A stretch of DNA of 5,530 nucleotides. Source: CAZNHL01 sp964572965. Its GTDB lineage: Bacteria > Bacteroidota > Bacteroidia > Cytophagales > UBA9547. Positions 1-5,530 of the stretch are shown piece by piece (positions within the stretch are counted from its first letter, which is position 1; each line of letters starts with the position of its first letter). Below the pieces are notes generated by a model. That model ran no database searches and had not been told where the DNA came from. It saw only the letters and a list, made by a program, of their open reading frames with translations. The position numbers and the translations under genes are program-made. The stretch lies in contig CAZNHL010000138.1 of assembly GCA_964572965.1 (NCBI GenBank), forward strand, positions 1 through 5,530, in the 5' to 3' direction.

Positions 1-2436
1 CGCTCTAATGACGACGGCTCTATGTTGCGTCTGAAAGATGTGGCCAAGGTTGAACTTGGTGCTTATACTTATGGGAATTATACCCGTGTAGATGGTAAGC
101 CTGGTGTAAACATTGCTGCGATGCAGCTGGCGGGTTCTAACTCTAATGAAATCCAGATTGCTATTGCTAAACTGATGGAGAAAGCAGAAAAGGATTTCCC
201 GAAAGGAGTGAAGTCGTTGGTTTTGTATAATACGAAGCGAACATTGGATCAGTCAATTGAACAAGTAAAATCTACTTTAATAGAAGCATTTATACTTGTA
301 TTTATTGTCGTGTTCCTTTTCTTACAGGATTTCAGATCTACGCTGATTCCTGCTATTGCCGTTCCGGTGGCTATTTTGGGTACATTCTTCTTTATGTCCC
401 TGTTTGGCTTCTCGATCAACCTGCTGACTTTGTTCGCTTTAGTGCTGGCCATCGGTATTGTCGTCGATGATGCGATTGTAGTAGTGGAAGCTGTGCATGC
501 CAAAATGCAACACAGGCATTTGCCTCCGAAAGCAGCCACAGTTTCTGCCATGAGTGAGATTACGGGCGCCATTATTTCGATTACCCTGGTAATGAGTGCT
601 GTGTTCCTGCCGGTTGGTTTTATGGAAGGCTCTACAGGTGTGTTCTACCGACAATTTGCCTTTACGCTTGCTATTGCCATTATCATATCAGCCGTAAACG
701 CGTTAACGCTGAGTCCGGCCCTGTGTGCCTTGTTTCTGAAAGATCATAAGGTGTATGGTGACAATGTAGCTGCTCCTGATTTCAGGGAGAAGTTCTTTAT
801 CGGCTTCAATACCGGTTTTGATAAGCTGACAAGACAATATATTGGCAGTCTGAGATTCCTGATCCGCTACAAATGGGTAAGCATGGGTGCATTAGCGCTT
901 ATTATTATTGCTACCGGCTGGATGGTGAAAAGAACACCAACAGGATTTATTCCATCTGAAGATCAGGGGTTTATTGCGATTGCCATGTCAATGCCTGCCA
1001 GTGCTTCACTTGAACGTACGACAGAAGTAATGAAACAGGCCGAAGATAATTTACGCAGCGTAGGAGCAAATAAAACGCTGATGAGTCTTGCTGGGTTTGA
1101 CATTCTAACGCAGACTTCAAACCCTTCAGCAGGTGTTGCTTTCGTGAATTTAAAACCTGAAAACGAAAGAGGAGAGATTCATGAAATCAATGCGATCATG
1201 AATGAAGTAAGAGGCAAACTGGCACCGATCAAGAGCGCCAACTTCTTCGTCTTTACTTTCCCTACAGTACCGGGTTTCAGTAACGTGGACGGTATTGAAG
1301 TGGTATTACAGGATCGTACCGGTGGCAAGCTGGATAAGTTCAGCGGCATCTCAGGCAATTTTATCGGAGAGCTGATGAAGCGTCCTGAGATTGGGTTCGC
1401 CTTTACCACTTTCAAAAATGATTATCCTCAACTGGAACTCGAAGTAAACGAGGAAAAAGCGGAGCAACTGGGCGTGAACGTGAAAGAAATTCTGCAAACC
1501 ATGCAGGCTTATTTCGGTAGCGTACAGGCAGCTGATTTCAACCGCTTCGGTAAGTACTACAGAGTGATGTTGCAGGCACACAAAACAGACCGTGCAAGTA
1601 CTGCAGCCATGGATGGTGTGTTTGTAAAAAGCAGAAAAGGCGATATGGTGCCAATCAATACACTGGTAAACCTGAAACGTGTTTATGGGCCAGAAACAGC
1701 TTCCCGTTATAACCTTTTCGGTTCTATCGGTATTACTGCCATGGCAAAACCTGGCTTCAGTTCAGGCGATGCTATCAAAGCTATTGAACAGGTAGCTGCA
1801 ACAAGCCTGCCATCTGGTTATTCTTATGAGTTTTCAGGGATGACGAGAGAAGAAATTTCTTCCGGCGGACAGTCTGTGATCATCTTCGCGCTTTGTTTGC
1901 TGTTTGTGTATTTCCTACTGGCGGCACAATATGAAAGTTATATACTGCCTCTTTCTGTGATTCTGTCTATTCCTGCCGGAATATTCGGAGTGTTTGCTGC
2001 AATCGGTTTAACAGGTATAGAAAACAATATCTATGTACAGGTGGCGCTGGTTATGCTCATTGGTTTGCTGGCTAAAAATGCCATCCTGATTGTAGAGTTT
2101 GCTGTGCAAAGAAGAAGAGCCGGGAAGTCTCTGATTTCTTCAGCGCTGGAAGCCGCCAAACTACGCCTTCGTCCGATCATTATGACCTCACTGGCTTTCG
2201 TGGCCGGCCTGATCCCTATGATGAGTGCCACAGGGGCATCTGCTATGGGTAACCATTCTATCAGTATTGGTGCCGCAGGTGGTATGGTGACGGGTGTTGT
2301 TTTCGGTCTGTTCCTGATTCCTGTGTTGTATGTGATATTCCAGTATTTACAGGAAAAAGTAACAGGCCCGCCAAAGGCAGCACTTAACAGCGAACAGGTA
2401 TTGGATGAAAGCAAACACCTGGTAAACGCAAACTGA
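1..2436 (+). CDS. RND/HAE1-family multidrug efflux pump, inner-membrane subunit (AcrB-like), 5'-truncated by window edge
   Basis: This is the proton-driven inner-membrane pump of a tripartite exporter. The frame is open from base 1, so the Met at base 22 is internal. 811 residues are visible; alignment by eye to AcrB (about 1049 residues) implies roughly 250 N-terminal residues are missing (TM1, PN1 and part of the docking domain). Visible in order are the end of DN and PN2, TM2-TM6 (about residues 90-245), TM7 (about 290-309), the second periplasmic porter/docking half (about 310-620) and TM8-TM12 (about 624-782). The proton-relay residues of AcrB are all present (numbered from the first codon): the Asp-Asp pair in GIVVDDAIVVVE at 156-157 (D407/D408), Lys in GLLAKNAILIVEF at 692 (K940), and Arg 722 and Thr 729 in RLRPIIMTS (R971/T978). 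There is no frameshift. It is probably cotranscribed with the outer-membrane factor 28 bp downstream. Family assignment is firm; the drug or substrate is unknown. Confidence 0.96.
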   Translation, partial: RSNDDGSMLRLKDVAKVELGAYTYGNYTRVDGKPGVNIAAMQLAGSNSNEIQIAIAKLMEKAEKDFPKGVKSLVLYNTKRTLDQSIEQVKSTLIEAFILVFIVVFLFLQDFRSTLIPAIAVPVAILGTFFFMSLFGFSINLLTLFALVLAIGIVVDDAIVVVEAVHAKMQHRHLPPKAATVSAMSEITGAIISITLVMSAVFLPVGFMEGSTGVFYRQFAFTLAIAIIISAVNALTLSPALCALFLKDHKVYGDNVAAPDFREKFFIGFNTGFDKLTRQYIGSLRFLIRYKWVSMGALALIIIATGWMVKRTPTGFIPSEDQGFIAIAMSMPASASLERTTEVMKQAEDNLRSVGANKTLMSLAGFDILTQTSNPSAGVAFVNLKPENERGEIHEINAIMNEVRGKLAPIKSANFFVFTFPTVPGFSNVDGIEVVLQDRTGGKLDKFSGISGNFIGELMKRPEIGFAFTTFKNDYPQLELEVNEEKAEQLGVNVKEILQTMQAYFGSVQAADFNRFGKYYRVMLQAHKTDRASTAAMDGVFVKSRKGDMVPINTLVNLKRVYGPETASRYNLFGSIGITAMAKPGFSSGDAIKAIEQVAATSLPSGYSYEFSGMTREEISSGGQSVIIFALCLLFVYFLLAAQYESYILPLSVILSIPAGIFGVFAAIGLTGIENNIYVQVALVMLIGLLAKNAILIVEFAVQRRRAGKSLISSALEAAKLRLRPIIMTSLAFVAGLIPMMSATGASAMGNHSISIGAAGGMVTGVVFGLFLIPVLYVIFQYLQEKVTGPPKAALNSEQVLDESKHLVNAN

Positions 2437-2464
2437 TTGAAGGAAAGTTTTTAATAGAGAAATA

Positions 2465-3877
2465 ATGAAGACATATATATATAAATCTGCATTGCTGCTG
2501 ATGTTTGTGGCGCTTGGCGCGTGCAAAGTGTCAAAAGACATTGCAACACCCAAACCTGCATTGCCTGAGACTTTCAGGAATGCTGCAAAAACGGACAGTA
2601 ACAGTGTCGGGGCCATTCAGTGGAAAAACTTCTTCACAGAAGCCGTACTGCGAAAGCTGATCGACAGTGCCATCGTGAAAAACTACGATATGCAGGCTGC
2701 CGTGAAAAACATAGAAGAAGCAAGATTGCTGATGCGCCAGGCGAAACTGGGGTATTGGCCTGATGTGAGACTGAATGTAGGAGCCAATACAAGCCGTCCT
2801 TCGGACAATAGTTTAACAGGACTAAGCATTAAAAACTTCCTTGGCACGGAACATATTGAGGATTTTAACGCAGGCGGATCGCTTTCGTGGGAAGCTGATA
2901 TCTGGGGCAAAATACGGAACCAGAAAAGAAGTACCATGGCAGCTTACTTACAAACAACAGAGGTGAAGAAATTCATCCAGACTAATGTGGTGAGTAGTGT
3001 TTCTCAGAGCTATTACAACTTACTGATGCTGGATGCTCAGTTAACTATTGCCCAAAGAAATCTTGCATTGAACGACAGTACACTGACAATTATCAATCTG
3101 CAATACCATGCCGGGCAGGTTACAAGCCTTGCCGTACAACAGGCAGAAGCCCAGCAGCAGGTAGCAGCGCAGTTGATCCCTCAATTGGAACAAAGTATTA
3201 TTATTCAGGAAAATGCACTGAGTGTTCTGGCTGGAGAACTGCCTTCAAAAAAAGAACGAGGAGCAGCATTGAATAGCCTTGTTGTGCCTGATAGCTTATC
3301 AACAGGTGTGCCTGCGGATATGGTAAGCCGCAGGCCTGATGTGAAAACAACAGAACTGGCACTGACCATCGCTAATGCAAAAGTTGGGGTTACTAAAGCC
3401 AATATGTATCCGGCTCTGACAATTACAGCAAGTGGTGGTGTGAATGCCTTTAAAGCTGCAAACTGGTTTATGTTACCTGCCTCTTTGTTTGGCATGGTGG
3501 GCGGTGGCATTACACAGCCATTGTTCCAGCGTAAACAACTGAAGACACAATATAAAGTAGCCAAAGTTCAGAGAGAACGTGCTGTGATTGAATTCCGGAA
3601 ATCGGTACTGGTGGCAGTAGGAGAAGTGTCTGATGCTTTAGTGAAAATAGAAAAGCTGAAAGCGCAGCAGGATATTGCCGCTAATCGTGTTAATACCTTG
3701 CATAATGCCATTAACAATGCCAATCTGTTATTCAAAAACGGAATGGCCAATTACCTGGAAGTGATTACAGTACAGAGTAGTAAATTACAGGCAGAACTGA
3801 ACCTGGCGACAATACAGCGCCAGCATTTAGGAGCTACAGTAGAGTTGTACAAAGCCCTTGGTGGCGGTTGGAAATAA
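2465..3877 (+). CDS. Outer-membrane factor lipoprotein of RND efflux system (TolC-like, NodT family)
   Basis: This is the outer-membrane exit duct of the same tripartite efflux system, acting as a trimeric beta-barrel with a periplasmic helical tunnel. The 470-residue length is typical for the family. The N-terminus is a type II signal peptide: Lys-2, a hydrophobic core at 8-17, and a lipobox LGAC with the lipidated Cys at 20. Two OEP repeats follow (about 57-255 and 283-465), rich in Gln/Ala/Leu heptad-like helix. Family hallmarks are SWEADIWGKIR at 141-151, GVPADMVSRRPDV at 281-293 (NodT RRPD motif) and the closing LYKALGGGW at 461-469. The ATG at 2465 is chosen because it places the signal peptide correctly. 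An AGGAAAG tract lies about 18 bases upstream, which is too far to be a convincing Shine-Dalgarno site. The start codon context is A/T-rich, as usual in Bacteroidota. The gene follows the pump by 28 bp and ends 28 bp before a terminator, so it is probably the last gene of the operon. Confidence 0.95.
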   Translation: MKTYIYKSALLLMFVALGACKVSKDIATPKPALPETFRNAAKTDSNSVGAIQWKNFFTEAVLRKLIDSAIVKNYDMQAAVKNIEEARLLMRQAKLGYWPDVRLNVGANTSRPSDNSLTGLSIKNFLGTEHIEDFNAGGSLSWEADIWGKIRNQKRSTMAAYLQTTEVKKFIQTNVVSSVSQSYYNLLMLDAQLTIAQRNLALNDSTLTIINLQYHAGQVTSLAVQQAEAQQQVAAQLIPQLEQSIIIQENALSVLAGELPSKKERGAALNSLVVPDSLSTGVPADMVSRRPDVKTTELALTIANAKVGVTKANMYPALTITASGGVNAFKAANWFMLPASLFGMVGGGITQPLFQRKQLKTQYKVAKVQRERAVIEFRKSVLVAVGEVSDALVKIEKLKAQQDIAANRVNTLHNAINNANLLFKNGMANYLEVITVQSSKLQAELNLATIQRQHLGATVELYKALGGGWK

Positions 3878-3905
3878 AGAGTAGGTTTTCTGTTTTAGTT
3901 TAAGT

Positions 3906-3957
3906 AAAAAGAGTCCCGCCTTGGTTGTGCAATAGCCAAAAGCGGGATTCTTTTTTT
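3906..3957. terminator. Strong intrinsic terminator, apparently bidirectional
   Basis: The outer stem pairs 3906-3919 (AAAAAGAGTCCCGC) with 3942-3955 (GCGGGATTCTTTTT), 14 bp with one G-U wobble, followed by a T tract through 3957. Inside it a second stem pairs 3921-3928 with 3932-3939 (8 bp, two wobbles) around a 3-base loop, separated from the outer stem by a small asymmetric internal loop. The 5' A tract reads as a T tract on the other strand, so it should work in both directions. On the plus strand it closes the efflux operon. On the minus strand it lies 2 bases past the stop of the small ORF at 3960-4130. Confidence 0.88.
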
Positions 3958-3959
3958 GT

Positions 3960-4130
3960 TTAAAATGGTTTACACTCGGCACTTTTTGTTGTTACAATGA
4001 TATTATTCCCCAGTACAGAGTCAGGGTGGACGTCCACGAAAAGATCTGGCTGTTCGATTTTGGTAAAGTCGAACGACAGATGAATTGGATTTGAAATCCT
4101 CTTTATCTGGCCTATGAATTTTCTGTGCAT
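3960..4130 (-). CDS. Possible small hypothetical protein (56 aa), convergent with efflux operon
   Basis: An ATG-to-TAA frame on the minus strand encodes 56 residues beginning MHRKFIGQIK and ending TTKSAECKPF. I do not recognise it. It has no signal peptide, membrane segment or Cys pair. The N-terminal 18 residues are basic (H, R, K, K, R) and the middle is acidic/hydrophobic (IEQPDLFVDVHPDS). It is bounded upstream by an in-frame stop and preceded by an AT-rich stretch with an A-rich start context (CACAAA-ATG). The main support is position: the stop codon sits 2 bases from a hairpin whose minus-strand product would end in a U tract, as expected for a real gene with its own terminator. Against it, the opposite strand in the same codon register is also open for about 50 codons without a start, so chance or a decayed gene remnant is possible. 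Confidence 0.3.
   Translation of the reverse strand: MHRKFIGQIKRISNPIHLSFDFTKIEQPDLFVDVHPDSVLGNNIIVTTKSAECKPF
4026..4037. repeat. Perfect 12-bp palindrome GTGGACGTCCAC
   Basis: The two 6-base halves are exact reverse complements with no spacer. It lies inside the minus-strand small ORF, where it encodes Val-Asp-Val-His, and it reads the same in that register on the plus strand. It could be a binding site for a dimeric protein or simply chance. Confidence 0.4.
4052..4074. repeat. Inverted repeat / hairpin, 10-bp stem with 3-base loop
   Basis: GTTCGATTTT at 4052-4061 pairs with AAAGTCGAAC at 4065-4074, with one G-T wobble and a GGT loop. No long T tract follows on either side, so it is not a standard terminator. 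It lies 15 bases from the 12-bp palindrome, within the possible minus-strand ORF. Confidence 0.4.
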
Positions 4131-4199
4131 TTTGTGCTTCAGTGGTAAGTTATTTTATTGAAATTAGCGTACAAGAATAAAACTCAATAATCAGTCTCT

Positions 4200-4961
4200 G
4201 TGATTATAAAAAACTACATACCCTGTACACAATTACAGCCTTACATCAGGACTTATAAAATCATAGAAAGTCGTGACGGTATGCTGAGCAGGGTATTGCC
4301 AAATACATCGTTAGCGGTTGCCTTCAGGATAAAAGGGCAAACGAATTATGCCGGCGGGCATTTGCCTGCTTCGGTTGTGACAGGTTTGAGAAAATCGGTA
4401 CGGCTGATCAATTATGAATCCGATACAGCTACACTTGTAGTGATGTTCAAAGAGACAGGAGCTGCGTCATTTTTTAAAACTCCAGCCAATGAATTGTTTG
4501 GTGAAAGCATTTCACTGGATCATTTTATCCATCCTCAGGAAATAGCTCTTATTGAAGAACAGCTTGAAGAAGCCGGTACCTATAGGCAGAAAGTAGCAGT
4601 AATCGAGAGTTTTTTGCTTTCATGTTTACGCGATCATAAGACAGACGGGCTTGTTACAGCTGCTGTAGATATTATTTATCAGTCAAAAGGATTGATGAGG
4701 ATAAAAGAGCTCGCTGATCAGTTATTTATCAGCAATGATGCTTTTGAAAAGCGGTTCAGGAAGGTGGTCGGTACATCGCCAAAGCAATTTTCATACTTAG
4801 TAAAAATGTGGTCGTTGATACGTCAGAAAGACCCGGATCCCAATCTTGCTGACATTGCTTACAATGCCGGTTATTTTGACCAGTCGCATTTCAATAAAGA
4901 CTTTAAGCTCTTTACAGGGCAAACACCGGGCGAATTTTTTAAATCTGTCAGGTTTCGTTAA
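4200..4961 (+). CDS. AraC-family transcriptional regulator
   Basis: This is a DNA-binding regulator of 253 residues. The N-terminal half (about 1-145) resembles the beta-rich sensor region of Bacteroidota AraC proteins (DUF6597-like; family name from memory), which usually begins within a few residues of the start with a motif like PCTQLQPYI (here 8-16). The C-terminal AraC/XylS domain has two helix-turn-helix units: the first at about 166-198 (MRIKELADQLFISNDAFEKR), the second at about 215-247 with the signature GYFDQSHFNKDFK and GQTPGEF. The start is GTG at 4200: an in-frame TAA at 4188-4190 blocks any earlier start, and the next ATG (4281) would remove the conserved N-terminus. Its ligand is unknown. 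It stands 67 bp upstream of the exported YciI-like gene and beyond the efflux terminator, so control of the former is the simpler guess; control of the efflux operon is possible but unsupported. Confidence 0.93.
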   Translation: MIIKNYIPCTQLQPYIRTYKIIESRDGMLSRVLPNTSLAVAFRIKGQTNYAGGHLPASVVTGLRKSVRLINYESDTATLVVMFKETGAASFFKTPANELFGESISLDHFIHPQEIALIEEQLEEAGTYRQKVAVIESFLLSCLRDHKTDGLVTAAVDIIYQSKGLMRIKELADQLFISNDAFEKRFRKVVGTSPKQFSYLVKMWSLIRQKDPDPNLADIAYNAGYFDQSHFNKDFKLFTGQTPGEFFKSVRFR

Positions 4962-5000
4962 ATCAATGATTTTTTACAATCACAAGATTTCGTAATTGCT

Positions 5001-5008
5001 CAACTTTG
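5001..5008 (+). promoter_or_regulatory. Weak candidate Bacteroidota -7 element upstream of YciI-like gene
   Basis: CAACTTTG differs by one base from the TAnnTTTG consensus and ends 20 bases before the ATG at 5029. I could not find a clear TTG/TTTG -33 element at the right spacing; the upstream sequence is only T-rich (4970-4976). It is compatible with a separate promoter but far from proven. Confidence 0.2.
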
Positions 5009-5028
5009 GTCAAACAAAAAGCAATTCT

Positions 5029-5466
5029 ATGAAATCAATCTTTTTTACTGCCATTACAGCTCTTATTCTTTTCGGTCACCAGAGCTATGCACAAACCGAT
5101 GTCTCAAATTCTAACAAAACAACCAAGATGAAACAGTTCAGCTTATTAGTACGGGTACCTTTGAACTACACCACAGAACAGGTAAAGTCTACAGGCCCTA
5201 AATGGGATGCTTTACTTGATAAGTGGAAGGCAGAAGGCATTTATATAACAAGTTTTGCTTTTCCCGGAGAAAGCCATGTAGTAACAGGACTTGGGAAATT
5301 TGTTACAAAAGGAGCGGTTGTTGCTGATAACCGTCGTGTAGTCAGTAATTTGTTTCTTCGTGCTGAAACTATCGAAACTGCAATTGAGCTCGCAAAAGAA
5401 TGTCCTGTTCTTGAATTTGACGGAAGTGTTGAAGTAAGGGAAATTCCTGAAAGGCCTGTTAGGTAG
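5029..5466 (+). CDS. Exported YciI-like (YCII/DGPF) domain protein
   Basis: The 145-residue product has a clear Sec signal peptide: Lys-2, a hydrophobic core at 4-16, and likely cleavage after SYA (residue 21), before QTD. After a short Ser/Asn/Thr/Lys linker, residues 34-138 look like a YCII-related ferredoxin-like fold. The closing pattern ETAIELAKECPVLEFDGSVE then VREI at 115-138 matches the family ending (Ala-x-x-Cys-Pro, then Gly-x-VEVR-x-I). Function is unknown; some family members are suggested to be enzymes, others occur beside sigma factors or regulators. An earlier in-frame TTG at 4996 would add 11 residues in front of the signal peptide, so ATG 5029 is preferred. The internal Met-34 (ATG at 5128) is where a cytosolic family member would normally begin. 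It follows the AraC gene by 67 bp and could be cotranscribed with it or use its own promoter. Confidence 0.8.
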   Translation: MKSIFFTAITALILFGHQSYAQTDVSNSNKTTKMKQFSLLVRVPLNYTTEQVKSTGPKWDALLDKWKAEGIYITSFAFPGESHVVTGLGKFVTKGAVVADNRRVVSNLFLRAETIETAIELAKECPVLEFDGSVEVREIPERPVR

Positions 5467-5470
5467 CGTT

Positions 5471-5485
5471 GGTGGCTGAGCGTAG
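5471..5485 (+). repeat. Half of a REP-like dispersed palindrome (GGTGGCTGAGCGTAG)
   Basis: From memory, this matches the first 15 bases of a short palindrome that recurs between genes in many Bacteroidota and other bacteria, of the form GGTGGCTGAGCGTAG, then TCGAAGCCACC. Here the second half is absent and the sequence continues CCCTTTAG, so only a 4-bp stem (GGCT 5474-5477 with AGCC 5484-5487) remains. It starts 4 bases after the stop of the YciI-like gene. The remaining bases to the window end (5488-5530) show no gene or other feature. Confidence 0.35.
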
Positions 5486-5530
5486 CCCTTTAGATTAGCA
5501 TGATATTATTAATCCAAGAATAGATCTATC

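Larger units (their letters stand above)
3878..4199. other. 322-bp intergenic stretch between efflux operon and AraC regulator
   Basis: It contains, in order, the terminator at 3906-3957, a possible 56-codon minus-strand ORF (3960-4130) with a 12-bp palindrome and a hairpin inside it, and an AT-rich stretch (4131-4199) that should hold the promoter of the AraC gene and, on the other strand, of the small ORF. A plus-strand TTTG at 4131-4134 is followed 16 bases later by TATTTTAT at 4151-4158, a weak resemblance to the Bacteroidota -33/-7 pair (TTTG, TAnnTTTG). On the minus strand, TAATTTCA preceded by TTG 18 bases earlier is an equally weak candidate. I see no tRNA, insertion sequence or other RNA gene. 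Confidence 0.6.

Noticed and set aside
22..30. ATG at 22 as the start of the RND gene
   Set aside because: The frame is open to base 1 and the protein begins in the middle of the AcrB-like docking domain, so this Met is internal.
2031..2414. 127-codon minus-strand frame, and the other long antisense frames within the pump and outer-membrane-factor genes
   Set aside because: They lie wholly or mostly inside strongly supported genes, have compositions typical of antisense translation and match no family I know.
2468..2484. ATATATATATA run at the start of the outer-membrane-factor gene, as a microsatellite or phase-variable tract
   Set aside because: It is short and simply encodes the Thr-Tyr-Ile-Tyr stretch of the signal peptide; a 2-base repeat this short is unlikely to slip often.
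3936..4094. Plus-strand open frame opposite the small ORF, reading through KIWLFDFGKVERQ
   Set aside because: It has no start codon before 4080, begins inside the terminator stem, and its openness is explained by the symmetric codon register with the minus-strand frame.
4961..4971. AATCAATGATT inverted repeat followed by T bases after the AraC gene, as a terminator
   Set aside because: The arms are 5 bp of A/T-rich sequence with a 1-base centre, which cannot form a usable RNA hairpin.
4996..5028. TTG at 4996 as the start of the YciI-like gene
   Set aside because: It would put 11 polar residues ahead of a good signal peptide; ATG at 5029 gives a normal one.
5474..5487. GGCT/AGCC hairpin as terminator of the YciI-like gene
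   Set aside because: The stem has only 4 bp and is followed by three T bases at most, too weak for an intrinsic terminator.

Overview
The window looks like chromosomal DNA of a Bacteroidota bacterium, possibly from the Chitinophagaceae. The evidence is moderate GC, absence of strong Shine-Dalgarno sites, A-rich start contexts, a NodT-type lipoprotein outer-membrane factor and an AraC regulator with the N-terminal half common in this phylum. The family-level placement is a guess from general look, not from a search.

Region 1 (1-3877) is the distal part of a tripartite multidrug efflux operon. It holds the C-terminal three quarters of an RND/HAE1 (AcrB-like) inner-membrane pump, cut off by the left window edge. 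After 28 bp comes a complete NodT-family outer-membrane factor lipoprotein. The periplasmic adaptor gene is not in the window and is presumably upstream. Pump, adaptor and outer-membrane channel would form one envelope-spanning proton-driven exporter; its substrate cannot be read from the sequence.

Region 2 (3878-4199) is a 322-bp gap between the annotated genes. It opens with a strong intrinsic terminator that has A and T tracts on both flanks, so it can serve both strands. Immediately next to it on the minus strand lies a 56-codon open frame (3960-4130) that may be a small unrecognised gene convergent with the efflux operon. The stretch also holds a perfect 12-bp palindrome and a 10-bp-stem hairpin.

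Region 3 (4200-5466) carries an AraC-family regulator with a GTG start, followed 67 bp later by a short protein with a signal peptide and a YciI-like (YCII/DGPF) domain. The two may be functionally linked. Export of a YciI-type domain is the oddest protein-level feature here. The last 64 bp hold no gene but include half of a dispersed palindrome-like motif.

I see no clear sign of a new multi-gene system. The best leads are the small minus-strand ORF abutting the bidirectional terminator and the secreted YciI-like protein.
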